DNA of 31,539 nt from Chara braunii (Eukaryota > Streptophyta > Charophyceae > Charales > Characeae). Position 1 is the stretch's first letter; each line of letters begins with the position of its first letter. Shown here piece after piece: positions 11,572 to 21,734 of this stretch. The stretch is from positions 3,893,292 to 3,924,830 of the forward strand of contig BFEA01000034.1 in NCBI GenBank assembly GCA_003427395.1, read 5' to 3'. A program made the position numbers and the translations under genes. A model generated the notes under the pieces. The model was not told the DNA's origin, did no database searches, and saw only the letters and a list, made by a program, of their open reading frames with translations.

Positions 11572-11768
11572 AAACTGAAGTACTATATGACAAAAATGAC
11601 TAAGTACAACCATTTTTGCGATATACCTGCCTTGAAAATTGTATCAGGTTGTAACTCTTCAAAGGAAAATCATAAAAATAAAAGAAAAGATGTTTTAGGA
11701 ATATCAGATTCCCATCTAGCTGGTGAAAGTCCGAGATAGCTGAGTTGAAAATAAAATAAAATAATAAA

Positions 11769-11798
11769 AGGGAGGCAGTTGAAACTAACTGCCTCCCT
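11769..11798. repeat. Perfect hairpin, 12-bp stem and 6-nt loop
   Basis: AGGGAGGCAGTT (11769-11780) pairs perfectly with AACTGCCTCCCT (11787-11798) around GAAACT. An AT-rich AAAATAAAATAA-type run lies directly to the left. No function is assigned. Confidence 0.7.
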
Positions 11799-13430
11799 AA
11801 GTGTGTCGCCCATGTTGAGCCACACCGAGCCATTGATTTGACTCGGATCCAGGGCTTAGATTGAGTCCGCGATTTCACTTGGGGGTGAGGAGTGCTGCCC
11901 ACTGCTCTTTAGTAACTATAAAAGAGCACTTCTTCCCCCAACAGCCTCACACTTGCATTGATGCTGCTTTGACTCTACTCATTTGAGTGTTGGTCAGTTT
12001 GCCGCATCTCTGCTGCTTGAGTGAAGGGAGAGGCTGTTGGAGGATAACTTGGTGATCTCCAGGAAGATACAGAGTGGGAGAAGAGCATCTATAGCCAAAG
12101 GCTAGGAACTCACTGCCCCACCCGTACGCCAGTGTTACGGTCGGAAGGTTGGGTCAGGAACCGATTGAGCGATAAGAGGCAACGTAAAGGGAAGTGCTGC
12201 TCGTTTTACGGCGCAGTATCGGTTTCCTTTTAGTGTGAAGAGAGGTGTTGTCTGCATGGCAACGACTTAATGCTGGTATGATGAAAGGGGACCATGGTTT
12301 TTAGCGTGCCGACAATATTTGAATGGAAGTACGACCAATTTTGTGTGACAAATTATATTCTTTTTCAAACTGTAGTGTTGTTGGACGGCGGTGGTGACAA
12401 TACGGCGGGGGGACAACAATAGTACAGTCGTTGGGATTTAGCGACGCTTGCGGATTGTACATAGGACCACCATTTATTTTTTGGGGAACTGGCGGTGGAA
12501 GTGGTTGGCATTTTAAAACCATCAGGTGCGGAGTAGGGATCACTGGGGTTTGCAACACCTACAGTTTTGCGTCGAAGGCGGCATGTTATTTTTTAGACAG
12601 GCAACGCGAACTGTTTTTGAGTTTGGGATCATCCAGTGCTGCAGCGGTAGCCTGAAACTACCTAGGACCATTTTGGGGTCATGTGAGACGAAATCGAGGT
12701 CGGTGCACGAGTGGTTGGTGTAGCAAAAGCGGACGAGGTGATTGAGGGAGGTTTGGACTCGCGGTTGGGGTTGACATTGAGGACGTTGTATAGTTGGGGT
12801 TGCGTTGGGATCACGTGGGACTTATTGGCGAGAACACCCTCCTAGAGAGTTATCTCTCTTGAGTCTTTTCGGTGGGTCAACTCTTGCTCATTCGAATACT
12901 TGAGAGAAAACGTAGACGCCTTTTTAGTGAAAAAAAGTCACAACGCATAAAATTGTGTGGCAGGTTTTTGTGAATATTATTCGACTTTCTTGTACAAGCC
13001 GCTTTTAGCTTCACTCAAGGTAAGTTTTGACTCAGTTCCCTTTACACCTGCGTGAACCCGCACTTTGCTTGACCCTGCTTTGAAGGCTTAGAGGAAAGAT
13101 AGGGTAGAAAGCGCTATGCATGTGAGAAAGGTGGGCTGACATTGATGAATTCTATGTGGGTTGTTTTTTTTTGTTATGCAGATAGGTAGAAGAATGCATG
13201 TGAAAGGAGGACTTTGTTGTGTCTACTTGGAAACGATGAAATCGATTATCCTGATTACCTTTTTTATGCCTGCATGTTAAAAGGTTATATTTTGGAGTGA
13301 GAGAAAATTCAATGGATGTCCGAAATAAAAAATAATTGAAGAAAAAAACCAAATTAAACTGGATGTAGGACCTTCCGTTCCATCCCGAAAGACCCGCCTG
13401 CCTATCGCCAGTCCAAAATAGTCTTAACCT

Positions 13431-13711
13431 CCACTTTTCTCCATCTTCTCCTTTCGTCTAAGTCAACTTTCTGAGCGGTAAGTAAGTAGCGGACAATCCC
13501 ACTCAGGTTTTGGGGACTCCTTCTTTCTAGGAAGCATCTGAGGCAGGGGTTCATTGCTTTAGGAGCCAACCCTGTTATTGACCCAGAGTGGACTGTACTA
13601 CAGGGGGGGTATCTTGCAGAAATTCGTCGTGCAGTTAACCCGACTTCTAAGATCCAACAGGTGTGCTCTAACGAGGAGGAGGGATATCCCAGACCACTTC
13701 TTAAAGGGTAG
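13431..13711 (+). pseudogene. Weak spliceable coding candidate, function unknown
   Basis: I do not recognise this. A stop-free frame from 13431 reaches a good donor, GCG|GTAAGTAAG at 13478. It can join a pyrimidine-rich acceptor, TTCTTTCTAG, ending at 13530. Splicing this 53-bp intron keeps the frame and gives ...LSERKHLRQGFIALGANPVI..., ending at a TAG at 13709-13711 (59 codons after the junction). There is no start codon in the first piece and a TAA lies just upstream at 13425, so at best it is an internal or broken fragment. A 115-codon minus-strand frame (13402-13749) covers the same bases and is an equally possible but unrecognised alternative. An open run of this length is not unusual by chance. 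Confidence 0.2.
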
Positions 13712-14060
13712 GATGTGTTGACCGGTAAGGGTGGACATTGTCCTCTCATACTGGTGGACAGAAAGGAGAGTGAACCATAACCTTTTTTTTTTTACCGCCT
13801 TAGGAGTCACCAACGTATGGGGAATTCACGCTGAAAGAAACCAAGCTAATGTACTTACTAGTTGTCATATACAACGCAAGTAGCCACTACGTTTGCAGAG
13901 GGTTGTGCCATAAGAAGCATAGGTCCGGGAAAAATATAAATTTAGTGGGATTTGGGGGTACAAAAATGTGCTAACCTAAATAAAGGTCGACAGTGATTTA
14001 GCTAGGATAGTCATTGACCGATATGATGAGAAGTATGTTGGACCTAGGATTTAACACTTA

Positions 14061-14197
14061 ATTTTTGAATGTAGATTTTATTTAGGATATCTGCGACACT
14101 ATCAAAATTTTTGAATGTAGATTTTATTTAGGATATCTGCGACACTATCAAAATTTTTGAATGTAGATTTTATTTAGGATATCTGCGACACTATCAA
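14061..14197. repeat. Three identical 46-bp tandem units
   Basis: Units begin at 14061, 14107 and 14153 with ATTTTTGAATGTAGATTTTA and end with GACACTATCA. I see no substitutions among the three copies, so the duplication is recent or is an assembly product. Confidence 0.9.
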
Positions 14198-14767
14198 TTT
14201 TTATTTTTATTTTCAACCAAGGAGTCCGCAGTGAGCCACGTAACGAAGACTGAGAGGCACGAAACAGGGTTGAACCGAGTCGAACGTATGGTTTTCGCCT
14301 CGGTTGAAATATTTCCCCAAGGAAGAGACTTGAGAGCGGACCATGACACGACAAGAAATCCGTCCCGGACCTACCTCTTACTAACCTCAATATTAACGCA
14401 AGTTTTTAAGGTTAGTTTTAGTTAAGCTCGGCGACTCGGGCGGTATGTCATCCACACCGTGTATGGGTTCGACACCGACGAGCTATGGTCGCGTTTTGAC
14501 CTTAAAATCTGATGGATTTACCTTAGGCTTATCTTGCACTACGATTCTTTCATGAGAGCGTTTGAAATATTGAATTTTTTAAAAAGATCCGTGTCAATCG
14601 TTTCGAGCAGGGGGACAACCAAGTGTGTGAAAAAGTAGTATATCGGGAAGAGGTTCGGAATCTCTAACGACTCATCGAGGCACAAATGTGATTTATATAT
14701 GTGGACAGATGGTTGGCAGACGACGGGATCTTACCCAGGCGAGATACTTGTTGGTGCGTGATACTGT
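14198..14767. other. Unassigned stretch, no supported gene
   Basis: Short open frames only. GGTTCGACACC at 14468-14478 fits the pol III B-box consensus, and AGCTCGGCG near 14425 pairs with CGACGAGCT at its right. The fold lacks convincing D and anticodon arms, so no tRNA is called. Confidence 0.4.
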
Positions 14768-14886
14768 GGACAAGTAGTTGATCCGGGGAGTGAAACGATT
14801 TCAATTGGACAAGTAGTTGATCCGGGGAGTGAAACGATTTCAATTGGACAAGTAGTTGATCCGGGGAGTGAAACGATTTCAATTGG
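14768..14886. repeat. Three identical 39-bp tandem units
   Basis: Units begin at 14768, 14807 and 14846 with GGACAAGTAGTTGATCCGGG. All three look identical. The word ACTGTGGACAAGTAG at the left edge also occurs near 6255 inside copy 1 of the dispersed repeat, suggesting the unit grew from that family. The 13-codon period gives a repeated peptide on the minus strand with no recognised meaning. Confidence 0.9.
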
Positions 14887-15509
14887 TCTGAGACGATACA
14901 CTGACTCATTGGACCGGATTTATTGGTCCGCTTAGGGATGGACAATGATTTTTCCTAACTCGTGCGCTGACATCCGTGTCAATATGGCACGACTCCTAGA
15001 CGAGTTTCATGGATATACCTTGTATTTTCATTGACCGAGTAACCTCCAATATCTCTCTCAGGTCATTGTGAGTGTTAAAATTACCTTATAAGGGGATCAA
15101 TTCGGCGTCGTTCGGATTAGGAACAGTACAAGAGGGCACCTTTTTCGGATGTGTCAGCCTTTTTACGCCATAGTATGAAGGCTGGTCTGTCAGATGACCT
15201 CCCTATATGGCTCGCATATGGTTAGAGTTGTGCAAAAAAGCCGCGTTACTACTTGAATTTTTTACAACGAGAAGCTCGCACGGCTCGATCAGATGGAGGC
15301 TGAGACTCAAGAGGTTGAACAACTATATCATGGCTAGACTAGCCCCGTAGAGAGAAGGTTAACAACACATATCATTTTCATTACACATATATTATATATG
15401 TAACTTAGTCTCACTTCTTTTTCATTGCTCATATTTTTCTCACTCTCACTCTCAATTTTCACGACTCATTTGAAAAATTGCAGAATTTTCATCGTCCATG
15501 TTGTTCCCA
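14887..15509. other. Unassigned stretch, no supported gene
   Basis: No convincing reading frame, RNA or repeat is seen between the 39-bp array and the 81-bp minisatellite. Confidence 0.5.
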
Positions 15510-16914
15510 TCCTAGACGTTGTTCGGCTTGCCCTAACAGGTAGCCATAGAGGTTGCTTTCATACTCTTCATGACGTTCATCACTTCAGGATATTTCATGA
15601 TTTTTGGAAACCACGAACAGATGATAATAAGGGTTACTTTCATGGTCTTCAGAATGTTCATCACTTCATGATGTTTCATGATTTTCGGGTAGCTCGAACA
15701 GATAACCATAAAGGTTGCGTTAATGGTCTTCGGGACATTCATCACTTCATGATGTTTCATTATTTTTGAGTAGCCTGAACAGATGGTCACAAGGGTTGCT
15801 TTCATATTCTTCAGGATGTTCATCACTTCAAGGCGTTTCATGATTTTCGGGTATCTTGAATAGATGGTCACAAGGCTAGCCATAGAGGTTGTTTTCATGG
15901 TCTTCATGACGTTCATCACTTCAGGATGTTTCATGATTTTCAGAAAGTTTGAACAGATAGCCATAAGGGTTGCTTTCATGTTCTTTGGTACGTCCATCAC
16001 TTCATGAAGTTTCATGATTTTCGAGTAGCTGGAACAGATAACTATAAGGGTTGCTTATATGGTATTCGGGACGTTCATCACTTCAATACATTTCATGATT
16101 ATCGAACAACTTCAATAGATAATCATAAGGGTTGCTTTCATGTTCTTCGGGACGTTCATCACTTCAGGATGCTTTATGATTCTCAAACACTTTTAACAAA
16201 TAGTTATAAGGGTTGCTGACTATAAGAGTTACTTTCATTGTCTTCAGGATTGCATCACTTCAAGATGTTTCATGATTTTAAAACAGATTTAACGGATGAT
16301 CATAAGAGTTGTTTTCACCGTTTTCGAGACGTTCATCACTTCATGATGCTTCATAATTTTCAGGCAGCTTTAATAAATGGTCATAAGGGTTATTTTCATG
16401 ACCTTTGGAATGTTCATCACTTTATAATGCTTCATGATTTTCGGGTCGTGTGAATAAATAAGCATAAGGGTTGTTTTCACAGTCTTCGAGACGCTCATTA
16501 CTTCGGGATGCTTCATGATTTTCGAGTCGCTTGAACAAATGGTCATAAGGGTTGTTTTTATGGTCATCGGGACGTTCATCACTTCGAGATACTTCATGAT
16601 TTTCGTGTAGCTTGAATAAATAACTATAAGTATTGGTTTCATGATCCTTGATATATTCATCACTTCGGGATGCTTTATGATATTCCAGTAGCTTGAACAG
16701 ATCACCATAACGGTTACTTTCATGGTCTTCGGGACGTTCATCATTTTGGGATGCTTCATGATTTTCGGGTAGCTTGAACAGATGACCATAAGACTTACTT
16801 TCATGGTCTTCGGGGCGTTCATCACTTCGGGATGCTTCATGACTTTCGGGTAGCTTGAACAGATGACCATAAGTATTGTTTTCATTGTCCTCGGGACGTT
16901 CAAACTTCGAGATG
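15510..16914 (+). repeat. 81-bp minisatellite, forward block, about 17 units
   Basis: The anchor GTTCATCACTTC (and variants) recurs at 15575, 15656, 15737, 15818, 15911, 15992, 16073, 16154, about 16249, 16331, 16412, 16493, 16574, 16655, 16736, 16817 and 16898. The step is almost always 81. Units are about 75-90% alike by eye. Because 81 is a multiple of three, open frames of 70-216 codons run through on both strands. On the minus strand these read as a 27-residue repeat containing ICSSYPKIMKHPEVMNVPKT. I treat these frames as a consequence of the period, not as proven genes. Confidence 0.95.
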
Positions 16915-17921
16915 TCTGTTCAAGCCACCCAGAAATCATGAAACATTCCGAAGTGATGAACGTCCTGAAGATCATTAAAACAACCGTTACGACCGTTTGT
17001 TCAAGCTTCCCGAAAATCATGAAGCATCCCGAAGTGATAAACGTCTACAAGACCATGAAAATAACCCTTATAACCATCTATTTAAGCTACCCGAAAACCA
17101 TGAAGCATCCCGAAGTGATGAACGTCTTGAAGATTATGAAAGCAACCCTTATGGTCATTTGTTCAAGCTACTCGAAAACCATGAAGCATCCCAAAGTCAT
17201 AAACATCCCGAAGACAATGAAACAAAATTTTATGACCATCTGTTCAAACTACCGAAAATCAAGACGCTTATTGAAGTGATGAACATTTCGAGGATCATTA
17301 AAACAATCCTAACGGTCATCTGTTCAAGCTACCCGAAAATCATAAAGCATCCCGAAGTGATGAATGTCCCGTAGACCGTGAAAACAATATTTATGATCAT
17401 CTGTTAAAGCTACCTGAAAACCATGAAGCATCCCGAAGCGATAAACGCTCCGAAGAACATGAAAGCAACCCTTATGACCATCTCTTCAAACTACCCGGAA
17501 ATCGAAAATCATGAAGTATCCCGAAGTGATGAACGTCCTGAAAATCATGAAAGCAACCCTCATGACCATCTATTCAAGCTACCCGAAAATCATAAAGTAT
17601 CTCCAAGTGATGAACCTCCGAAGAACCATGAAAGCAACCCTCATGATCTGTTTAAACGACCCGAAAATCATGAAACATCTAGAAGTGATGAACGTCTCGA
17701 AGATTATGAAAAGAACCCCAATGATCATTTGCTCAAACTGTTCGAAAATCATGAAATCTCCTGAAGTGATGAACGTCCCGAAGATCATGAAAGCAACTCT
17801 TATGACCATCTTTTCAAGCTATCTGACAATCATGAAACATCGTGAAGTGATTAACGTCCCGAAGACCACGAAAATAACCCTTATGACTATTTGTGGAAGC
17901 TACCTGAACATCATGAAACAT
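16915..17921 (-). repeat. 81-bp minisatellite, inverted block, about 12 units
   Basis: The same unit runs in the opposite orientation. AAGTGATGAACGTC anchors lie at 16951, 17032, 17113, 17194, 17274, 17355, 17436, 17524, 17605, 17683, 17764 and 17845. Steps of 80, 88 and 78 bp mark small indels. Together with the preceding block it forms a large imperfect palindrome centred near 16914. Confidence 0.95.
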
Positions 17922-18175
17922 TAGGATGTTTCATGATTTTCATGTAACTTAAACAGATGACCATAAGTGTCATTTTCATTATTTTTAGGACGTTCGTCAC
18001 TTCATGATGTTTCATGAGTTTCAGGTAGTTTGAATAGATGGTCATAAGGGTTGCTTTCATGGTATTGAGGGCGTTCGTCACTTCATGATGATTCAGGATG
18101 TTTACGTAGTCTATCAAGTAGCTATAGGGGTTGTTTTTATGGTTTTTAAGATGCTCATCACTTTATGAAGTTTTC
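17922..18175 (+). repeat. 81-bp minisatellite, second forward block, about 3 units
   Basis: Orientation returns to forward, with anchors at 17992, 18073 and 18153. The switch point is a perfect hairpin: ATCATGAAACAT (17910-17921), TAGG, ATGTTTCATGAT (17926-17937). The array fades out near 18175. Confidence 0.93.
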
Positions 18176-18540
18176 AATACATATGTGTCTAAGGAATGTG
18201 TTTGATATGAAAATTTGAAAACTCAGTTAATTATGTGGTTTCGTCATGATCATAAACAATCCAATACTCCTCGTGATTTCATGATTGAAAAATTATTTTC
18301 ATGATACATACATCAACATCATTTTTTCTCACTTCACAATTTTCATGTGCGAATTTTCAAGTGTGTGATAACTAGTTGTGGCCCTGTAAAACTTATTTTT
18401 AACGAGACCGTCCGGAGGACCATGTTGGGTTCTTCCTATGTCAAAGCCATTGCTTTGCATGACTTAACAAGGTTATTTATAAAAGAAAAAAAAAAAACGT
18501 TTTATATAGGACCATCCGGATAGATAATAATAGGGATCAG
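18176..18540. other. Unassigned AT-rich stretch
   Basis: Nothing recognisable. TCATGAT words persist here and may be faded minisatellite. Confidence 0.5.
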
Positions 18541-19153
18541 GGTTGTCGAGCTCCGGTCTCGGGGCCCCGGCGGGGATCTGGGGGTTTGTGGGTGGGCAAG
18601 AGTGAGGGCGGGGGCGCTACACTGCAAGGGTGGCGGGGGCGGGGATGGCGAAGGCGAGGGTGTAGGGGTGTGGGNNNNNNNNNNNNNNNNNNNNNNNNNN
18701 NNNNNNNNNNNNNNNNNNNNNNNNNNNNNNNNNNNNNNNNNNNNNNNNNNNNNNNNNNNNNNNNNNNNNNNNNNNNNNNNNNNNNNNNNNNNNNNNNNNN
18801 NNNNNNNNNNNNNNNNNNNNNNNNNNNNNNNNNNNNNNNNNNNNNNNNNNNNNNNNNNNNNNNNNNNNNNNNNNNNNNNNNNNNNNNNNNNNNNNNNNNN
18901 NNNNNNNNNNNNNNNNNNNNNNNNNNNNNNNNNNNNNNNNNNNNNCAGGGGTGCGAGGGTGAAGGGGTGGCGGGGCTTGGGGTGCAGAGGTGTGGGGTGC
19001 AACGGTCCGGGGGTGCAGGGGCGCAGAGGTGCGGGGTTGGCGGGGATGGGGCAAGGTTGGGGGTGATTTGGAGGTGGCAAGGGTCGGGGATCCCCGGGCC
19101 GAGGGTCCGAGGGTCAAACCCCAACCCCGGCTCAGACCCCTGGGATCCCCGGG
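18541..19153. repeat. G-rich minisatellite with an assembly gap
   Basis: The plus strand is strongly G-rich with loose 8-12 bp units such as GGGGTGCAGAGGTGCGGGG on both sides of 271 N (18675-18945). It is flanked on the right by palindromic GGGGATCCCC-type words. Long G runs make quadruplexes possible. Reading frames crossing this region consist largely of N and are not genes. Confidence 0.85.
18675..18945. other. Assembly gap of 271 N
   Basis: A run of N inside G-rich repetitive DNA. The true length and content are unknown. Confidence 1.
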
Positions 19154-19976
19154 TAACAAGACTGTTCGAGATGCCCCAAGAATGGTACTATCATGCTTGG
19201 GCGTTGTTGGGTAATCGAGCAGACTGAAAGTAAAGAGCGCCAAAAAATTCGTTAAGGAGATAAAAAATCATTGTCTCGCCTTTGATGAATTATTGTGATA
19301 TCATGTCGGAATCGTCAGAAGTGGGAAATTTTCACAGATATGCAACACTTCAAGTAATGCACCTGATCAAGAATCATCTGCAAAGTAATGTGTCATCAAA
19401 AGAACACTGGGCGTTTTTGGAGACGGAAGTATGCATGTCAAATCTAGGGTCGACGGTAAAATGGAATAAATGACGTTGACAGCATGTCCCATCAATTCAA
19501 AATTGAGGCAAACTTACTACCTTATCGTCTGCGTCGGGATTATTATCGAAACCTGTAGGAAGTCTGATGTAGTACTTCAATTATTAAATTTAACCTAGGG
19601 AGTTTTTTTTTTTTTTTTTTTTTTTATCGGCTCTATCATGAAATAATCGGTTAAGTTAAATTTGAGCATTGAAACCTAGGCTACCAGTCGAGCCGTTCGG
19701 GCCCGGCTCGCCGGGTCCCCCTATTTCCCCCGACGGCCCGGTCGTGCAAGGACTAGGGAAGGTCCCAACAAAAAAAAAAAAAAAACTCTGAAAAAACTAT
19801 GTTATGCAGAACATGAACGAAACAACATCGAAATTCTTAACCAAATGTAAAACATTTTTTTTTGGCCCGGTCGGGCAAGTGAATCCAGACCACTTTGGCA
19901 GCTTAGATTGGAACTTATTTTTTCCCCATAAGTTTAGCGTCTAAGGGACTAGAATTGAGTTGTGGGTTTCACGCTT
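19154..19976. other. Unassigned stretch, no supported gene
   Basis: It contains a T23 tract at 19603-19625 and an A-rich tract near 19770-19785. Related GGCCCGGTCG words occur near 19735 and 19864. No gene is supported. Confidence 0.5.
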
Positions 19977-20440
19977 GGTTGGAACTGTCCTAGTCGACCA
20001 ACGTTCGCTTCGTACTTCGAAGATCAACACCATAAGGAACGGACGATGTTCGGTTTCAGACAACATTTCAACCACGCGTTTCCTATACTGCAGCGAATTG
20101 AGCAAACACCCTCGGCTCATCTACCTCTGCGATTGGATATAAAAGTGTTAGCACGTGGATCGGTAACTCGAAAGAGGTACGTCCCTAAGGGTGGTGACCA
20201 CCCCTTAGGGATATAAGTTGTGCCATGTGGGAACCTATCATGTCGTAGGGGACTCACCTACTAGAGCGACGAAGGGACGACATGACCGTGTCCGCCAAGG
20301 CGGTTCACGAGATTATTCATATGTTATCCCCGAGTTGTCTCTCATTTTGTTTTGTTTAGCTCCTGCGTGACATGGCCAAGAAGACTCTCGCCTTGTGTGA
20401 GAAAGACGGGAGTCGATGTGCTCGACAACGCGATACAAAC
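19977..20440 (+). repeat. Dispersed repeat family, copy 2
   Basis: Co-linear with 6075-6520. Anchors are GTCCTAGTCGACCAACG (19987-20003), CTGCAGCGAA (20088), CCCTCGGCT (20109), CTACCTCTGCGATTG (20121), CTCCTGCGTGACATGGCC (20360) and GATGTGCTCGACAACGCG (20415). This copy also has a strong hairpin at 20183-20210 (CCCTAAGG paired with CCTTAGGG) followed by CCTATCATGTCGTAGG. It is probably an old mobile element of unknown class. Confidence 0.6.
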
Positions 20441-20565
20441 ATACAGAGAAAGAAAGGGGAGGCGATCTCAAATATGGCTTCTTCGGGATAAATCTGGCTG
20501 CAATATTGTATTATTTCATCTAAATATAATGCAAAATTGTATTTGAATTGGTCCTTAAACGATAA

Positions 20566-20569
20566 TCTC

Positions 20570-20640
<71 letters not shown>

Positions 20641-20700
20641 CTCTCTCCCTCTCTCGTGCTCACATTCACACATTTCCTCTCTCTCTCTACTGTCTCTCTC
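20566..20700. repeat. (CT)n microsatellite, long and partly interrupted
   Basis: CT dinucleotides are nearly pure at 20566-20635 and continue interrupted to about 20700. Confidence 0.95.
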
Positions 20701-20903
20701 GCTTTTTGTTTGGTTATAAAGTGTATCCATTATATTCGAAAAGCCTATGAACGCGTTCATGAAAACGCAGTATAGAGAGAGAAAGAGAGATTGTATAAAT
20801 ATGGCTTCTTCCATATGAATCTGATTGCAATCTTGTTTCATTTTACTGAACATTATGCAAGATTGCATCCGGATTCATCCTTGACGGACCATCTGTAAAA
20901 CTG

Positions 20904-20939
20904 GTTGTTGTTGTTGTTGTTGTTTTTTTTTTTTTTTTA
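20904..20939. repeat. (GTT)n followed by poly-T
   Basis: Six or so GTT units run into a T tract of about 17 bases. Confidence 0.9.
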
Positions 20940-21024
20940 ATCCCGTTTTCATCCATACGTTCATAGGCTCTTCAAATATATAGATGTGTCACATAATGAG
21001 ACAGAAAGTGTGGGAAACAGTGGT

Positions 21025-21445
21025 AGAGAGAGAGAGAGAGAAGACGTGTGCGTGTAACCAAATTGGAGAGAGAGAAAAAAAAAAAAAAAAGAGAGAGAGA
21101 GTGAGAAACCTTCTTCTTTGATACAAAATTGTTGTTGTATATGACGATATTCATGGACTTAATACATTCAGACTGTATTGGGCGATTACCAACGACGGAT
21201 GCCTTTAAAGTTTCATCCACTGGAGTAACCCAAAAGAGAGAGAGAGAGAGAGAATTGCAGGCATCGATATGTGAATATACTTTTTTTTTTGTGTGTGAGA
21301 GAGAGAGACAGACAAGTCTCCGACGTGTGTGTGTGTACTCGTTGTGTATATGTGTGTGTGTGTGTGTGTTGTGGTTCTGTACTGTTTGCATGAGAGAAAA
21401 AAAGAGAGTTGATAACATGTGTGTCTGTGTGAGAGAGAGAGTTAT
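21025..21445. repeat. Cluster of GA and GT microsatellites
   Basis: Short GA runs near 21025-21042, 21064-21100, 21233-21253, 21296-21310 and 21430-21441 alternate with GT runs near 21323-21335 and 21350-21370. A 174-codon plus-strand frame and a 178-codon minus-strand frame cross this cluster and are composed largely of these repeats. Confidence 0.9.
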
Positions 21446-21734
21446 TTGCATGGTGGTGTATGTGCAAGCGCACGTTCCTGCGTATAAATCGAGGAGCCAA
21501 ATTGCCATGCGTATCGGTCATGGTATTTTGCAAATTTGTGGGCCCCATAAGGAGGGTAAACTGGGCAAAAGTGCCCTAGGCCTCAAAGGCAACATCCCAA
21601 TTAGAAATTGGTGCACCAGCCTGACAGGGCATCACACAAAGAATGCGGCCTAAATGGGCATTCTGTTGTATGCACATCTTTTAGCGGTGTGTCAGCATAT
21701 AAGCTTATGGGGGTATATCGCAAATTATCCAAAA

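Larger units (their letters stand above)
10373..13430. other. Unassigned stretch, no supported gene
   Basis: Open frames are under about 100 residues and lack recognisable motifs. Two strong hairpins, listed separately, lie at 11533-11571 and 11769-11798. T-rich runs occur at 10.56-10.61, 10.80-10.85 and 11.15-11.18 kb. Confidence 0.5.

Noticed and set aside
14425-14490. tRNA-like fold with a B-box match
   Set aside because: The outer stem and B box fit, but D and anticodon arms do not form and the spacing is short, so a tRNA call is not supported.
16370-17020. 216-codon minus-strand frame with 27-residue repeats
   Set aside because: The frame is a by-product of the 81-bp period. Similar frames open on both strands and through the inverted block, and this one crosses the orientation switch.
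18502-19243. Frames of about 150-210 codons on both strands across the gap
   Set aside because: They consist largely of N and of proline- or glycine-rich translation of G-rich repeats.
20356-20868. 170-codon minus-strand frame
   Set aside because: Its core is translated CT microsatellite (Arg-Glu repeats), with no non-repeat evidence of coding.
21129-21653. 174-codon plus-strand frame
   Set aside because: Much of it is translated GA and GT microsatellite, and an opposing frame of the same length covers the same bases.
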